DNA of 64,000 nucleotides, taken from the NCBI RefSeq assembly GCF_033406955.1, contig NZ_CP137734.1:1364001-1428000 (forward strand), written 5' to 3'. Below are positions 54,859-63,300 of the stretch, in pieces; positions within the stretch are counted from its first letter, which is position 1; the number at the start of each line of letters is the position of its first letter. The notes below the pieces were generated by a model. That model was given only the letters and a program-made list of their open reading frames with translations, ran no database searches and was not told the origin of the DNA. The translations under genes and the position numbers were made by a program. This DNA comes from Streptomyces violaceoruber. Lineage in GTDB: Bacteria > Actinomycetota > Actinomycetes > Streptomycetales > Streptomycetaceae.

Positions 54859-56670
54859 CTACCTCCGCCGCACCGGTTCGACCACCATCGCCGAGCCGCC
54901 GCCGCGCCGCACCTTCTCCGCGGCGGCCAGCCACTTGCCGTGCGGCAGCCGCTGCACGGCGGTCGCGGCGCCGATCTCGGGGTTGAGCTTGAAGGAGTGC
55001 CCGAGGGCCTCCAGTTCGGCCCGTACGCCGCTGTCGTAGAGGCCGGGTTCGAGTTCGGTCTGCGCGGCGTTGCGCTGGCTGGCGCGCGGCGCGGCGATGG
55101 CGTCGACGAGCGGGAGTCCGCGGTCGAGGAAGCCGGTGAGGGTCTGGAGCACGGTGGTGATGATGGTGGCGCCGCCGGGCGAGCCGAGTGCCACCACCGG
55201 CTCGTGGTGCCGGTCCAGCACGATCGTCGGGGCGATCGAGGAACGGGGGCGCTTGCCGGGTCCGGGCAGGTTCGGGTCGTGCACGGCCGGGTTGGCCGGG
55301 GCGAAGGAGAAGTCCGTCAGCTCGTTGTTGAGCAGGAAGCCGCGCCCCGGCACGGTGATGCCGCTGCCGCCGGTCTGCTCGATGGTGAGCGTGTAGGCGA
55401 CGACGTTGCCCCACTTGTCGGCCACCGTGAGGTGCGTGGTGTTCTCGCCCTCGTACGTCGTCGGCGCCGCCGTCCCGCCGCCCGCGCAGGGGGCCGGGTG
55501 CCGCGGGTCGCCGGGGGCGAGGGGGCTGGTGAGCACCGCGTCGTCCTTGATCAGGCACGCACGGGAGTCGGCGTACCGCTGGGACAGCAGCTCCTTCGCC
55601 GGTACGTCCTCGAAGGCGGGGTCGCCGACCCAGCGCCCGCGGTCCGCGAACGCGATGCGGCTGGCCTCGATGTAGCGGTGCAGGTAACCGGCCTTGTCCG
55701 CGGTGGACAGGTCGGTGCGCTCCAGGATGTTGAGGGCCTCGCCGACCGTGGTGCCGCCGGAGGAGGAGGGGGCGATGGAGTACACGTTCAGGCCGCGGTA
55801 CGAGGTCCTCGTCGGCGCCTGGAGCTTGGCCTCGTAGGCCGCGAGGTCCTTGGCGGACAGGTCGCCGGGGCGCGCGTTCCAGCCCGAGTCCGGGTCGACG
55901 GGCGGCTTGTTGACGGTGTCGACGATGTCCTCGCCGAGCGCGCCGCGGTAGATCGCGCCGACGCCCTCGCGGCCCAGCTCCTGGTACGTGCGGGCCAGGT
56001 CCGGGTTCTTGAACGTGGAGCCGACGGCCGGGAGTTCACCGCCGGGCAGGAACAGCTCGGCGGTGTCCGGGAAGTAGCGGAACCGCTGCTCGTTGGCGGC
56101 GGTCTGGGAGCGGAAGGTCTCGTCGACGGTGAAGCCGTGCCGGGCCAGCCGCTCGGCGGGCTTCAGGACCGAGGCGAGCTTGCGGCTGCCCCACCGGTCC
56201 AGGGCGGTCTGCCAGGTGGCCGGGGTGCCCGGCGTGCCCACGGACAGGCCGCTGGTGACGGCGTCGGCGAAGGCGAGCGGCTTGCCGTCCTCCGTGAAGA
56301 GCTTCTCGTCGGCGGTCAGCGGCGCGGTCTCGCGGCCGTCGATGGTGCGCACGGTGCGGGACTCGGCGTCGTAGTAGACGAAGTAGCCGCCGCCCCCGAC
56401 CCCGGCGGAGTAGGGCTCGGTGACGCCCAGCGCCGCGGCGGTGGCCACGGCCGCGTCGACGGCGTTGCCGCCCTTGCGGAGCACCTCGACACCGGCGGCG
56501 GACGCGTCCCGGTCGACGCTGGAGACCGCGCCCCCGTACCCGACGGCGACCGGGGTCTTCGGAGCGGGCCGGTGGTGCCGGGCCGTGGGCGGCGCGGCCG
56601 CTCCCACCGACACCACCACGGCGGCCGAGACCGCCAGGACCGTCAGATTCCGTGCGACAGGGCGACGCAT
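54859..56670 (-). CDS. ggt: Secreted gamma-glutamyltransferase / glutathione hydrolase
   Basis: 603 residues from the ATG at 56670, five bases after GGAGG. A signal peptide (NLTVLAVSAAVVVSVGAAAP) is followed by the large subunit (RKGGNAVDAAVATAAALGVTEPYSAGVGGGGYFVYYD, in parts: GGNAVDAAVATAAALG, GVGGGGY). The autoprocessing/catalytic Thr sits in ENTTHLTVADKWGN near residue 418, with FLLNNELTDFSF and LGSPGGATIITTVLQ in the small subunit. It is a complete, processable exported enzyme that hydrolyses glutathione-like gamma-glutamyl compounds or transfers the glutamyl group. It is unrelated in context to the cytosolic-looking GGT homologue at 1-1125. Confidence 0.93.
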   Translation of the reverse strand: MRRPVARNLTVLAVSAAVVVSVGAAAPPTARHHRPAPKTPVAVGYGGAVSSVDRDASAAGVEVLRKGGNAVDAAVATAAALGVTEPYSAGVGGGGYFVYYDAESRTVRTIDGRETAPLTADEKLFTEDGKPLAFADAVTSGLSVGTPGTPATWQTALDRWGSRKLASVLKPAERLARHGFTVDETFRSQTAANEQRFRYFPDTAELFLPGGELPAVGSTFKNPDLARTYQELGREGVGAIYRGALGEDIVDTVNKPPVDPDSGWNARPGDLSAKDLAAYEAKLQAPTRTSYRGLNVYSIAPSSSGGTTVGEALNILERTDLSTADKAGYLHRYIEASRIAFADRGRWVGDPAFEDVPAKELLSQRYADSRACLIKDDAVLTSPLAPGDPRHPAPCAGGGTAAPTTYEGENTTHLTVADKWGNVVAYTLTIEQTGGSGITVPGRGFLLNNELTDFSFAPANPAVHDPNLPGPGKRPRSSIAPTIVLDRHHEPVVALGSPGGATIITTVLQTLTGFLDRGLPLVDAIAAPRASQRNAAQTELEPGLYDSGVRAELEALGHSFKLNPEIGAATAVQRLPHGKWLAAAEKVRRGGGSAMVVEPVRRR

Positions 56671-56822
56671 CCGCACCTCCAGGGAAAGGCCGTTCGGGCA
56701 GCTTAGTTGATCGTCATGGTCGCGTCAGGAGCACACGACGCACCCGGATGCACCCGGATGCGCCCGGAGCCCCCGCGCCCCGTCGAACACAGGTACGTCG
56801 ACGCCCGCTAGCATGCGCGCCC

Positions 56823-57581
56823 ATGACTGACGACGTACGCAACATCGTCCTGGGTGTGCTCGCGGCGGGCATCAGCGCCACGCTGGGCTGGCTCGCCCGC
56901 ACCTACCTGTGGAAGCGCAAGCTCCGGCGGAAGCAGGCGTTCCTCGGGCTGCCGGACGGTTCCGAGTCGCTGCTCGTCGTCAACCGGGACCCGGCCGCCT
57001 CCGAACCGGCGGTCCACCGCTTCGACGTCTTCGCGCTGCTGGAACTCGCCGCGCTGGTCAAGGACTGCGGCGCGCACGTCCAGGTGGTCACCCAGGACAT
57101 GGTCGGCCAGGGCTTCGGCGAACGTACGGAGTTCTGTGTGGGCGGGCCCGGTTCGAACCGGCGCATGGTCGCCCACATGGCGGCGATGCTGCCCGGGGTG
57201 CGGGTGAACGTCGACCCGGAGCCCGGTCTTGACCGGGGCGCCTTCCAGATCGGCAGTGAGCGCTACCGGCTGGAGGCGGGTGTCACGGAGTACGTGCTGC
57301 TGGCCCGCCTCACCGCCGGGGACCGGCGCGAGGCCCGGCCCGCCTTCCTGTTCTGCGGCCAGCGCGCGATCACCAACCAGGCCGCCACCCGCTACCTCGC
57401 CCGGCACCACGAGAAGCTGGCCCGCAAGCACGGCAACAACTCCTTCGTGCTGCTGCTCAAGGTCGTCAACTCACAGGCGTACGGCCCGGACGTGGTCGAG
57501 CTGGTCGGCGACGTCACCCGGGCGGCGACCAGCCCCCTCCCGACCCCGGCACCCGCCTCCCGCAACTCCCACCGGGCCTGA
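56823..57581 (+). CDS. Unrecognised N-terminally membrane-anchored protein
   Basis: 252 residues. One N-terminal membrane helix (NIVLGVLAAGISATLGWLA) followed by a basic stop-transfer run (WKRKLRRKQ) predicts a cytosolic main body. The soluble part has an alpha/beta pattern with SLLVVNRD, FDVFALLELAALVKDCGAHV, FCVGGPGSNRRM, EYVLLARL, FLFCGQRAITNQAATRYL and SFVLLLKVVN. The GGPGSNRR and CGQRAITNQAA segments look like nucleotide- or ligand-binding loops and resemble nothing I can name. It stands alone between two unrelated genes. It is a real gene by start, length and coding bias; function is unknown. Confidence 0.72.
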   Translation: MTDDVRNIVLGVLAAGISATLGWLARTYLWKRKLRRKQAFLGLPDGSESLLVVNRDPAASEPAVHRFDVFALLELAALVKDCGAHVQVVTQDMVGQGFGERTEFCVGGPGSNRRMVAHMAAMLPGVRVNVDPEPGLDRGAFQIGSERYRLEAGVTEYVLLARLTAGDRREARPAFLFCGQRAITNQAATRYLARHHEKLARKHGNNSFVLLLKVVNSQAYGPDVVELVGDVTRAATSPLPTPAPASRNSHRA

Positions 57582-57632
57582 ACACCGCTCCGGGTCGGTC
57601 GCCCGCAGTGCCGCGCATGCCCTCGGTCGCGG

Positions 57633-58331
57633 TCACGGCAGGTGTCGGACGAGGTCGGCCACGGCCTGTGGCCGCGACAGGAACGGGTGGTGGCCCGCTT
57701 CCACCTCGACGGCCCTGTCCGCACGGCGGGAGAACTCGCGCTGCGCGGCCACGGGGGTGCCGCGGTCCTCGGTACACACCACGTACGTCGTGGACACGTC
57801 GTGCCACGCCGCCGCCCGAACGGGCTGCCGCGTCACGGCCAGCGTCTGCCGGACCAGACGGGCCGCCGCGTCGCGGGCGAGGTCCGGCGGGCAGTCCTGG
57901 GCGAACGTCTCGGCGAACAGCTCCGGCCGGGCGCCGAACGTGCCGCCGTCGGGGTCGAAGTCCAGGAACGGCGGCGGTACGTCGGCCCCGAACGTCGACA
58001 GCGACTCGCCGGGCTCGGGCAGGTAGCTCGACACCAGCACCAGGTGGCGCACCGCTGCCACGCCCGCGGCCGCCTCGGCGGCGACGATTCCGCCGTAGCT
58101 GTGGGCCACCACCACGATCGGCTGGTCCGACTCGGTGAGCACCGCGCGCACCGCGGCGACGTCCTCGGCCAGCCCGGGGCCCTGCGGACCGGCCGGCCGG
58201 TCGCCCTCGCCGCAGCTCGGCAGCGCCGGGGCGGTGCTGCCGACACCGTGCCCGCGCAGGGCCGAGGCCGCCAGGTGCCACCACCACGACCCGTCACGCA
58301 CACAGGCCCCGTGCACGAACACCACGCGCAT
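57633..58331 (-). CDS. Alpha/beta hydrolase (esterase-like)
   Basis: 232 residues from the ATG at 58331, five bases after GGAGG. The fold markers are VFVHGACVRDGSWWW (oxyanion strand), the nucleophile elbow VVVAHSYGGIVAAE with Ser near residue 79, a late Asp in VVCTEDRGTP and the catalytic His in EAGHHPFLSRP near 215. This RsbQ/salicylate-esterase-like size group hydrolyses small esters or lactones. It is divergent from a TetR regulator with a near-palindromic operator between them, suggesting repression relieved by a small hydrophobic compound, probably its substrate. Confidence 0.9.
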   Translation of the reverse strand: MRVVFVHGACVRDGSWWWHLAASALRGHGVGSTAPALPSCGEGDRPAGPQGPGLAEDVAAVRAVLTESDQPIVVVAHSYGGIVAAEAAAGVAAVRHLVLVSSYLPEPGESLSTFGADVPPPFLDFDPDGGTFGARPELFAETFAQDCPPDLARDAAARLVRQTLAVTRQPVRAAAWHDVSTTYVVCTEDRGTPVAAQREFSRRADRAVEVEAGHHPFLSRPQAVADLVRHLP

Positions 58332-58378
58332 CTCTTCCTCCTTGAATCCCGGGCGCCAAGCCCTCCGGTCAACGGTAG

Positions 58379-58396
58379 ACGTAGCCGCGGTTACGT
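58379..58396. promoter_or_regulatory. 18-bp TetR-type operator
   Basis: ACGTAGCCGCGGTTACGT is palindromic except for one base pair. It lies 15 bases before the tetR start and 48 bases before the divergent hydrolase start, the classic place for a TetR operator controlling both genes. Confidence 0.65.
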
Positions 58397-58410
58397 GAAA
58401 AAGTGCGGCG

Positions 58411-58995
58411 ATGGGTCGACACAAGCAGCCCGAGATCCGCGACCGCATCCTCGACGCCTGCGTCGACCACGCGCTCGCGCACGGGCTTCCCGGCCGCCTC
58501 GAGCCGTTCGCGGCCGCCTCCGGCACGTCGGCCCGGATGCTCATCTACCACTTCGGCACCCGGGACGCGTTGCTGCGGGAGACCCTGCGGCGGGCGCGGC
58601 GACGTCAGCGCGACTTCTTCGGCGAACTGGTCGCCCCCCGGCCCGACGAGCCCTACCCGAGCACGCTGCGGCGAGCCTGGCGGGTCATGACCGGCCCGGC
58701 CGGCCGGCCGTACCTCACCATGTTCGGCAGACTCCGCGAGGATGCCGAGCAGCGGTTGTGGCCGGACTTCCGCCGCGAGTCCACCACGGACTGGCTGCGG
58801 CCGTTCGAGGAGGGCATGCGCAGCATCGGCCGTCCCGAACTCGCCACGCTCGTACTGGCGGTCGTCCGCGGCCTCATCATGGACATCGAGACCACGGGTG
58901 ACGTGGCGAGAGCCGACCGGGCCTTCGAGGACTTCCTCGCCGCACTCGTTCTCGTCACCGGGACTCAGGCCCGCGACGCCCACGGCGAGTCCTGA
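58411..58995 (+). CDS. TetR-family transcriptional regulator
   Basis: 194 residues. The N-terminal HTH is IRDRILDACVDHALAHGLPG then LEPFAAASGTSARMLIYHFGTRDALLRETL (in parts: AASGTSARMLIYHFGTRDAL), the normal TetR pattern with YHFG. The C-terminal ~130 residues are a helical ligand-binding domain of unknown specificity. Divergent from the alpha/beta hydrolase gene and positioned against a palindromic operator, it should repress itself and the hydrolase. Confidence 0.9.
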   Translation: MGRHKQPEIRDRILDACVDHALAHGLPGRLEPFAAASGTSARMLIYHFGTRDALLRETLRRARRRQRDFFGELVAPRPDEPYPSTLRRAWRVMTGPAGRPYLTMFGRLREDAEQRLWPDFRRESTTDWLRPFEEGMRSIGRPELATLVLAVVRGLIMDIETTGDVARADRAFEDFLAALVLVTGTQARDAHGES

Positions 58996-59027
58996 GCGAC
59001 GTCACCCGGGCGGCGCGCCCGTGCCGG

Positions 59028-60113
59028 TCAGGACCGGCGTGCCGCCGGGCCGTCGACCGCCGCCGTACTGGCGCGCACGACCAGCACGGGTTCGACGGAG
59101 GCGGGCTCGGGGGCCGCGTCCGGGTCCGCGATGTGCCGCAGCAGGTGGGCGACCGCGAGGGCTCCCATCTCGGCGAACGGCTGGGCCACCGTGGTCAGTG
59201 AGGGCGAGCAGTACTCGGCGAGCGCGATGTCGTCGACCCCGACGACGGAGATGTCCTCGGGCACCCTGCGGCCGAGTTCGTGCAGGGCCCGGATCACTCC
59301 GAAGGCCATCTCGTCGCTGGCCACGAACACCGCGGTGACGTCGGGGATCTTGCCCAGGACCAGGCCGTTGCGGTAGCCGGAGGCGGGTGTCCAGTCCCCC
59401 TCCAGCACCGGTGGCACGGACAGTCCCGCCTCTTCGAGGGTGTCGCGCCAGCCGGCGCAGCGACTGGCCGCGTCGAGCCACTCCTGGGGCCCCGACACGT
59501 GCCAGACGGCCTTGTGGCCCAGCTCGATCAGGTGCCGGGTCGCGAGCCTTGCCGCCAGGGTCTGGTCGACGGCGACGATCTCGGTGGCCGGTGTCCTCGA
59601 CCCGTCGACGGTGACGGTCGGCACCGAGCGGGTGAGCCGCTCGATCCTTGGGCTCACGTGCACCAGCGGCACCGAGAGGACCACCCCCTCGACGTCCTGC
59701 TCCGCCAGCCGGGACAGCGCGCTCTCGATCGCCGCGGTGTCCAGGGACGCCGTGGCGGCGGTGCTGACCGCGTACCCGGCCTCGCGCGCCGCGGCCTCGA
59801 TGCCGAAGAGGAGGTTCGCGCGGGAGTAGAAGGTGGTCCGCAGCGTCACGACGCCGATCGTGCGGCTGCGCCCCGAGGACAGCATCCGCGCCGCGTTGTT
59901 CTTGCGGTAGCCCAGCTCCTCGACCGCGGCGAGCACCTTGGCCCGGGTGGTGTGCTGGACGTTGGGATGGCCGGCCAGCGTACGGGAGACCGTCTGGGCG
60001 GAGACCCCGGCGAGCCGCGCCACGTCGGCCATGCCGGGCTGCCGGGCGGCACCGTCGTCGGCCGTCCGCCTGCTCACGGGCGCCCCGTCGGCGGCCGGCG
60101 TTTCCGATGACAT
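59028..60113 (-). CDS. LacI/GalR-family transcriptional regulator
   Basis: 361 residues from the ATG at 60113, which follows GGAGAGG. The DNA-binding domain is MADVARLAGVSAQTVSRTLAG with the hinge LGYRKNNAARML near residue 65. The sugar-binding core starts at TIGVVTLRTTFYS and ends with DDIALAEYCSPSLTTV, typical of the periplasmic-binding-like fold. About 20 extra residues precede the HTH. It is divergent from the GH101 gene (193 bases) with a LacI-type operator between. It should repress that glycosidase until its product sugar (perhaps T-antigen disaccharide or a breakdown product) is present. Confidence 0.92.
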   Translation of the reverse strand: MSSETPAADGAPVSRRTADDGAARQPGMADVARLAGVSAQTVSRTLAGHPNVQHTTRAKVLAAVEELGYRKNNAARMLSSGRSRTIGVVTLRTTFYSRANLLFGIEAAAREAGYAVSTAATASLDTAAIESALSRLAEQDVEGVVLSVPLVHVSPRIERLTRSVPTVTVDGSRTPATEIVAVDQTLAARLATRHLIELGHKAVWHVSGPQEWLDAASRCAGWRDTLEEAGLSVPPVLEGDWTPASGYRNGLVLGKIPDVTAVFVASDEMAFGVIRALHELGRRVPEDISVVGVDDIALAEYCSPSLTTVAQPFAEMGALAVAHLLRHIADPDAAPEPASVEPVLVVRASTAAVDGPAARRS

Positions 60114-60197
60114 CGCTCGCCTCTCCACAAGAACGGCGGCTCCGGCCGCCGTCGCAGGTAATGGACCCACCTCGGAGTCTAGCCAGGCACGACCCAT

Positions 60198-60211
60198 TGG
60201 CATCGATAACA
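60198..60211. promoter_or_regulatory. LacI-type operator candidate TGGCATCGATAACA
   Basis: 14-bp imperfect palindrome centred on CG with ATCGAT core and TG/CA ends, the general shape of LacI-family operators. It lies between the lacI and GH101 genes, 85 bases from the lacI start and 96 bases before the GH101 start. Confidence 0.5.
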
Positions 60212-60306
60212 TCCTCTGCCATAGTTCCCGCCAACGCGGACCTCGCGTGGATCAAGTTTCTCTGAAGACGCCTCTGTCGGCGCGGAGAAAGGCGAGCGGC
60301 AACGAG

Positions 60307-63300
60307 ATGGCAGCGATCACACCGAAGCGATCGGTCAGAGTGGACACCTCGACAGGCTCATCATCTCCCCCAACCGGACGCGCACGGGTCCGGCGGCACG
60401 GCGCCGTCGTCGCGGCGCTGGGCCTCACCGCGGGCCTGCTGTCGGCCGCCGCCCTGCCCGCGGGCGCGGCCCCGCCCCGCCCCGCTGCCGCTGCGGCGCC
60501 CGCGGGGGCACCGACGCCGGTGGAACTGAGCCGGGGCGGGCTGACCGTCACCGTGGCGAAGGAGTTCCCCCAGGTGATCTCCTACCGGCTGGGCCGGCGC
60601 GGACTCGACGGGCGGGCAACGGCGCTGGACGGCTTCACCGTCAACGGCGAGAGCCACCGCGCCACCACCACCGTGAAGGCGAAGGGCAGCAGGGCGGTCT
60701 ACACCTCCACGTTCGAGGACCTGCCCGGTCTCACGATCACCTCCAGCATCACGGTCACCAAGGAGACGACGGTCGTCTTCGCCGTCGAGAAGATCTCGGG
60801 CGAGGCCGCGCCGGGCGTGCGCACCCTCGCGATCCCCGGCCAGTCCCTCGTCTCCGTCGACTCCGCCGAGCCGGGCGCCAACCTCGCCCGGACGAAGATC
60901 TCCACCGACTCGACGACGACCGCCGACCGCTTCGTCCCCGTCACCGGCGACACCGCCCCGGACAAGGGGCCCGTCGGCACCCCGTACGCGTTCGTCGGCA
61001 ACGCGCAGTTGTCGGCGGGCATCATCACCAACGCGACCGAGGACTCGCCGCAGGACGACAACACCGACTGGAACACCCGCCTGCAGTCCCGCATCGTCGA
61101 CGAGGGCGAAGGACGGCGCCGGGCGGAGCTGTCGGCCGGCACGTACACCTACCACCCCGAGGGCGCCACCGATCCACGGGTCGACACCTACGAGCTGCCC
61201 CGGGCGACGGTGGTCCTCGCCGCAGACGCCAACCGGGACGGCACGGTCGACTGGCAGGACGGCGCCATCGCCCACCGGGAGCACATGCGCCGCCCGCTCG
61301 GCGCCGACCGGGTGCCCGAACGCGTGGTCCAGCGCATCCCGTTCAACTTCGCGAGCCAGGCCACCAACCCGTTCCTGAAGACGCTGGACAACACCAAGCG
61401 CATCTCCATGGCCACCGACGACCTCGGGCAGTGGGTGCTGGAGAAGGGGTACGCGAGCGAGGGCCACGACTCCGCCCACCCCGACTACGGCGGCAACGAG
61501 AACGTCCGCGCGGGCGGCTGGAAGGACCTGAACCGCCTCACCCGGACGGGAGCCGGCTACAACGCGGACTTCGCCGTCCACGTCAACGCCACGGAGGCCT
61601 ACGCCCAGGCCAGGACCTTCACCGAGGACATGGTCGCGGGCCAGGCCGACGGCTGGGACTGGCTCAACCAGGCCTACCACATCGACCAGCGCAAGGACCT
61701 GGGCACCGGCGCCGTCCTCGACCGCTTCAAGCAGCTCCGCAAGGAGGCACCGGGCATCAGAACCGTCTACATCGACGCCTACTACTCCAGCGGCTGGCTG
61801 GCCGACGGTCTCGCCGCCGGGCTGCGTGAGATGGGCTTCGAGGTCGCCACCGAGTGGGCGTACAAGTTCGAGGGCACCTCGGTGTGGTCGCACTGGGCGG
61901 CCGACAAGAACTACGGCGGCGCCACGAACAAGGGCATCAACTCGGACATCGTCCGGTTCATCGCCAACGCCGACCGCGACGTGTGGAACGTGGACCCGCT
62001 GCTCGGCGGCGCGAGCGTCGTCGAGTTCGAGGGCTGGACCGGCCAGGACGACTGGAACGCCTTCTACCGCAACATCTGGACCGACAACCTGCCGACCAAG
62101 TTCCTCCAGCACTTCCAGGTGCTGGACTGGGACCGCGGCAGGTCCGCGAGGCTCACCGGCGGGGTGGACGTGAAGTCCGTCGACGGCGAGCGGCGGATCT
62201 CCATGGACGGCACCGAGGTCCTCAAGGGCGACACCTACCTGCTGCCCTGGCAGAACGCCGGGAAGGGCGACGGCACCTCGTCGCCCCGCGACGCCGACAA
62301 GATGTACTTCTACAGCGCCTCCGGCGGCGAGCACACCTTCGAACTGACCGGACAGTTCGCGGGCACCGAGGACTTCACCCTCTACGAACTCACCGACCAG
62401 GGCCGGGCGGAGAAGGCCCGGGTGACGGCCCACGAGGGGCGGGTGACCCTCACCGCCGAGAAGGGGCAGCCCTACGTCCTCGTGCCGAACGGCGGCAGGG
62501 CACCGCACCGCGACGCCCACTACGGCGAGTTCACCGGGCTGTCCGACCCCGGCTTCAACGGCGGGGACCTCGACGCCTGGAACGCGCGCGGCGACGCGGA
62601 GATCGTCCGGGCCGGCAACGGGGACAACGTGGTCCGCCTGGGCGAGGACGCCTCGGGCATCGCGCAGCGGGTCCGCGGCCTGACCCCGGGCGAGCGGTAC
62701 ACGCTCGGCGCGGACGTCGGGATCGGCCCCGGCGAGCGCCGGGAGACGACGCTGCGGGTACGCGGCGGCAAGGACAGCGAGGCCAGGACCTTCGACATCA
62801 CGCCGGCGCGGAACAGGATGGCGTCCGACGAGAAACGGGACACGTACTCCCAGCGGGCCTCGGTCTCCTTCACCGCGCCGCGCGACGGCACGGTCACCGT
62901 GGAGCTCGGGGCGGTCGCCGGTGGCGCCCCGGTGGTCCTGGACGACGTACGGGTCATGGTGGACACCACCGCTCCGCTCCCCCGCTCCCAGGACGGCACG
63001 GTCGTCGCCCACGACGACTTCGAGGGCAACCGGCCCGGCTGGGGACCGTTCGTCAAGGGCGACGCCGGCGGCGTCACCGACCCCCGCACCAGCATCAGCG
63101 ACCTGCACGCGCCCTACAGCCAGAAGGAGTGGAAGAACACCTACTCGCCCTACGACACCGGCGCGCTGAAGGGCAGGGCCGTCGACGACGTGCTCGCGGG
63201 CCGGCACTCGCTGAAGTCCCACGCCGAGAACACCGGGCTGGTCCACCGCACGACCCCTGCCACCGTGCCGTTCGAGGAGGGCCACCGGTACCGGGTCTCC

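Noticed and set aside
57148..57161. Perfect palindrome CCGGTTCGAACCGG resembling a tRNA T-arm
   Set aside because: It lies in frame inside the unknown membrane-anchored gene with no surrounding tRNA structure; probably chance.
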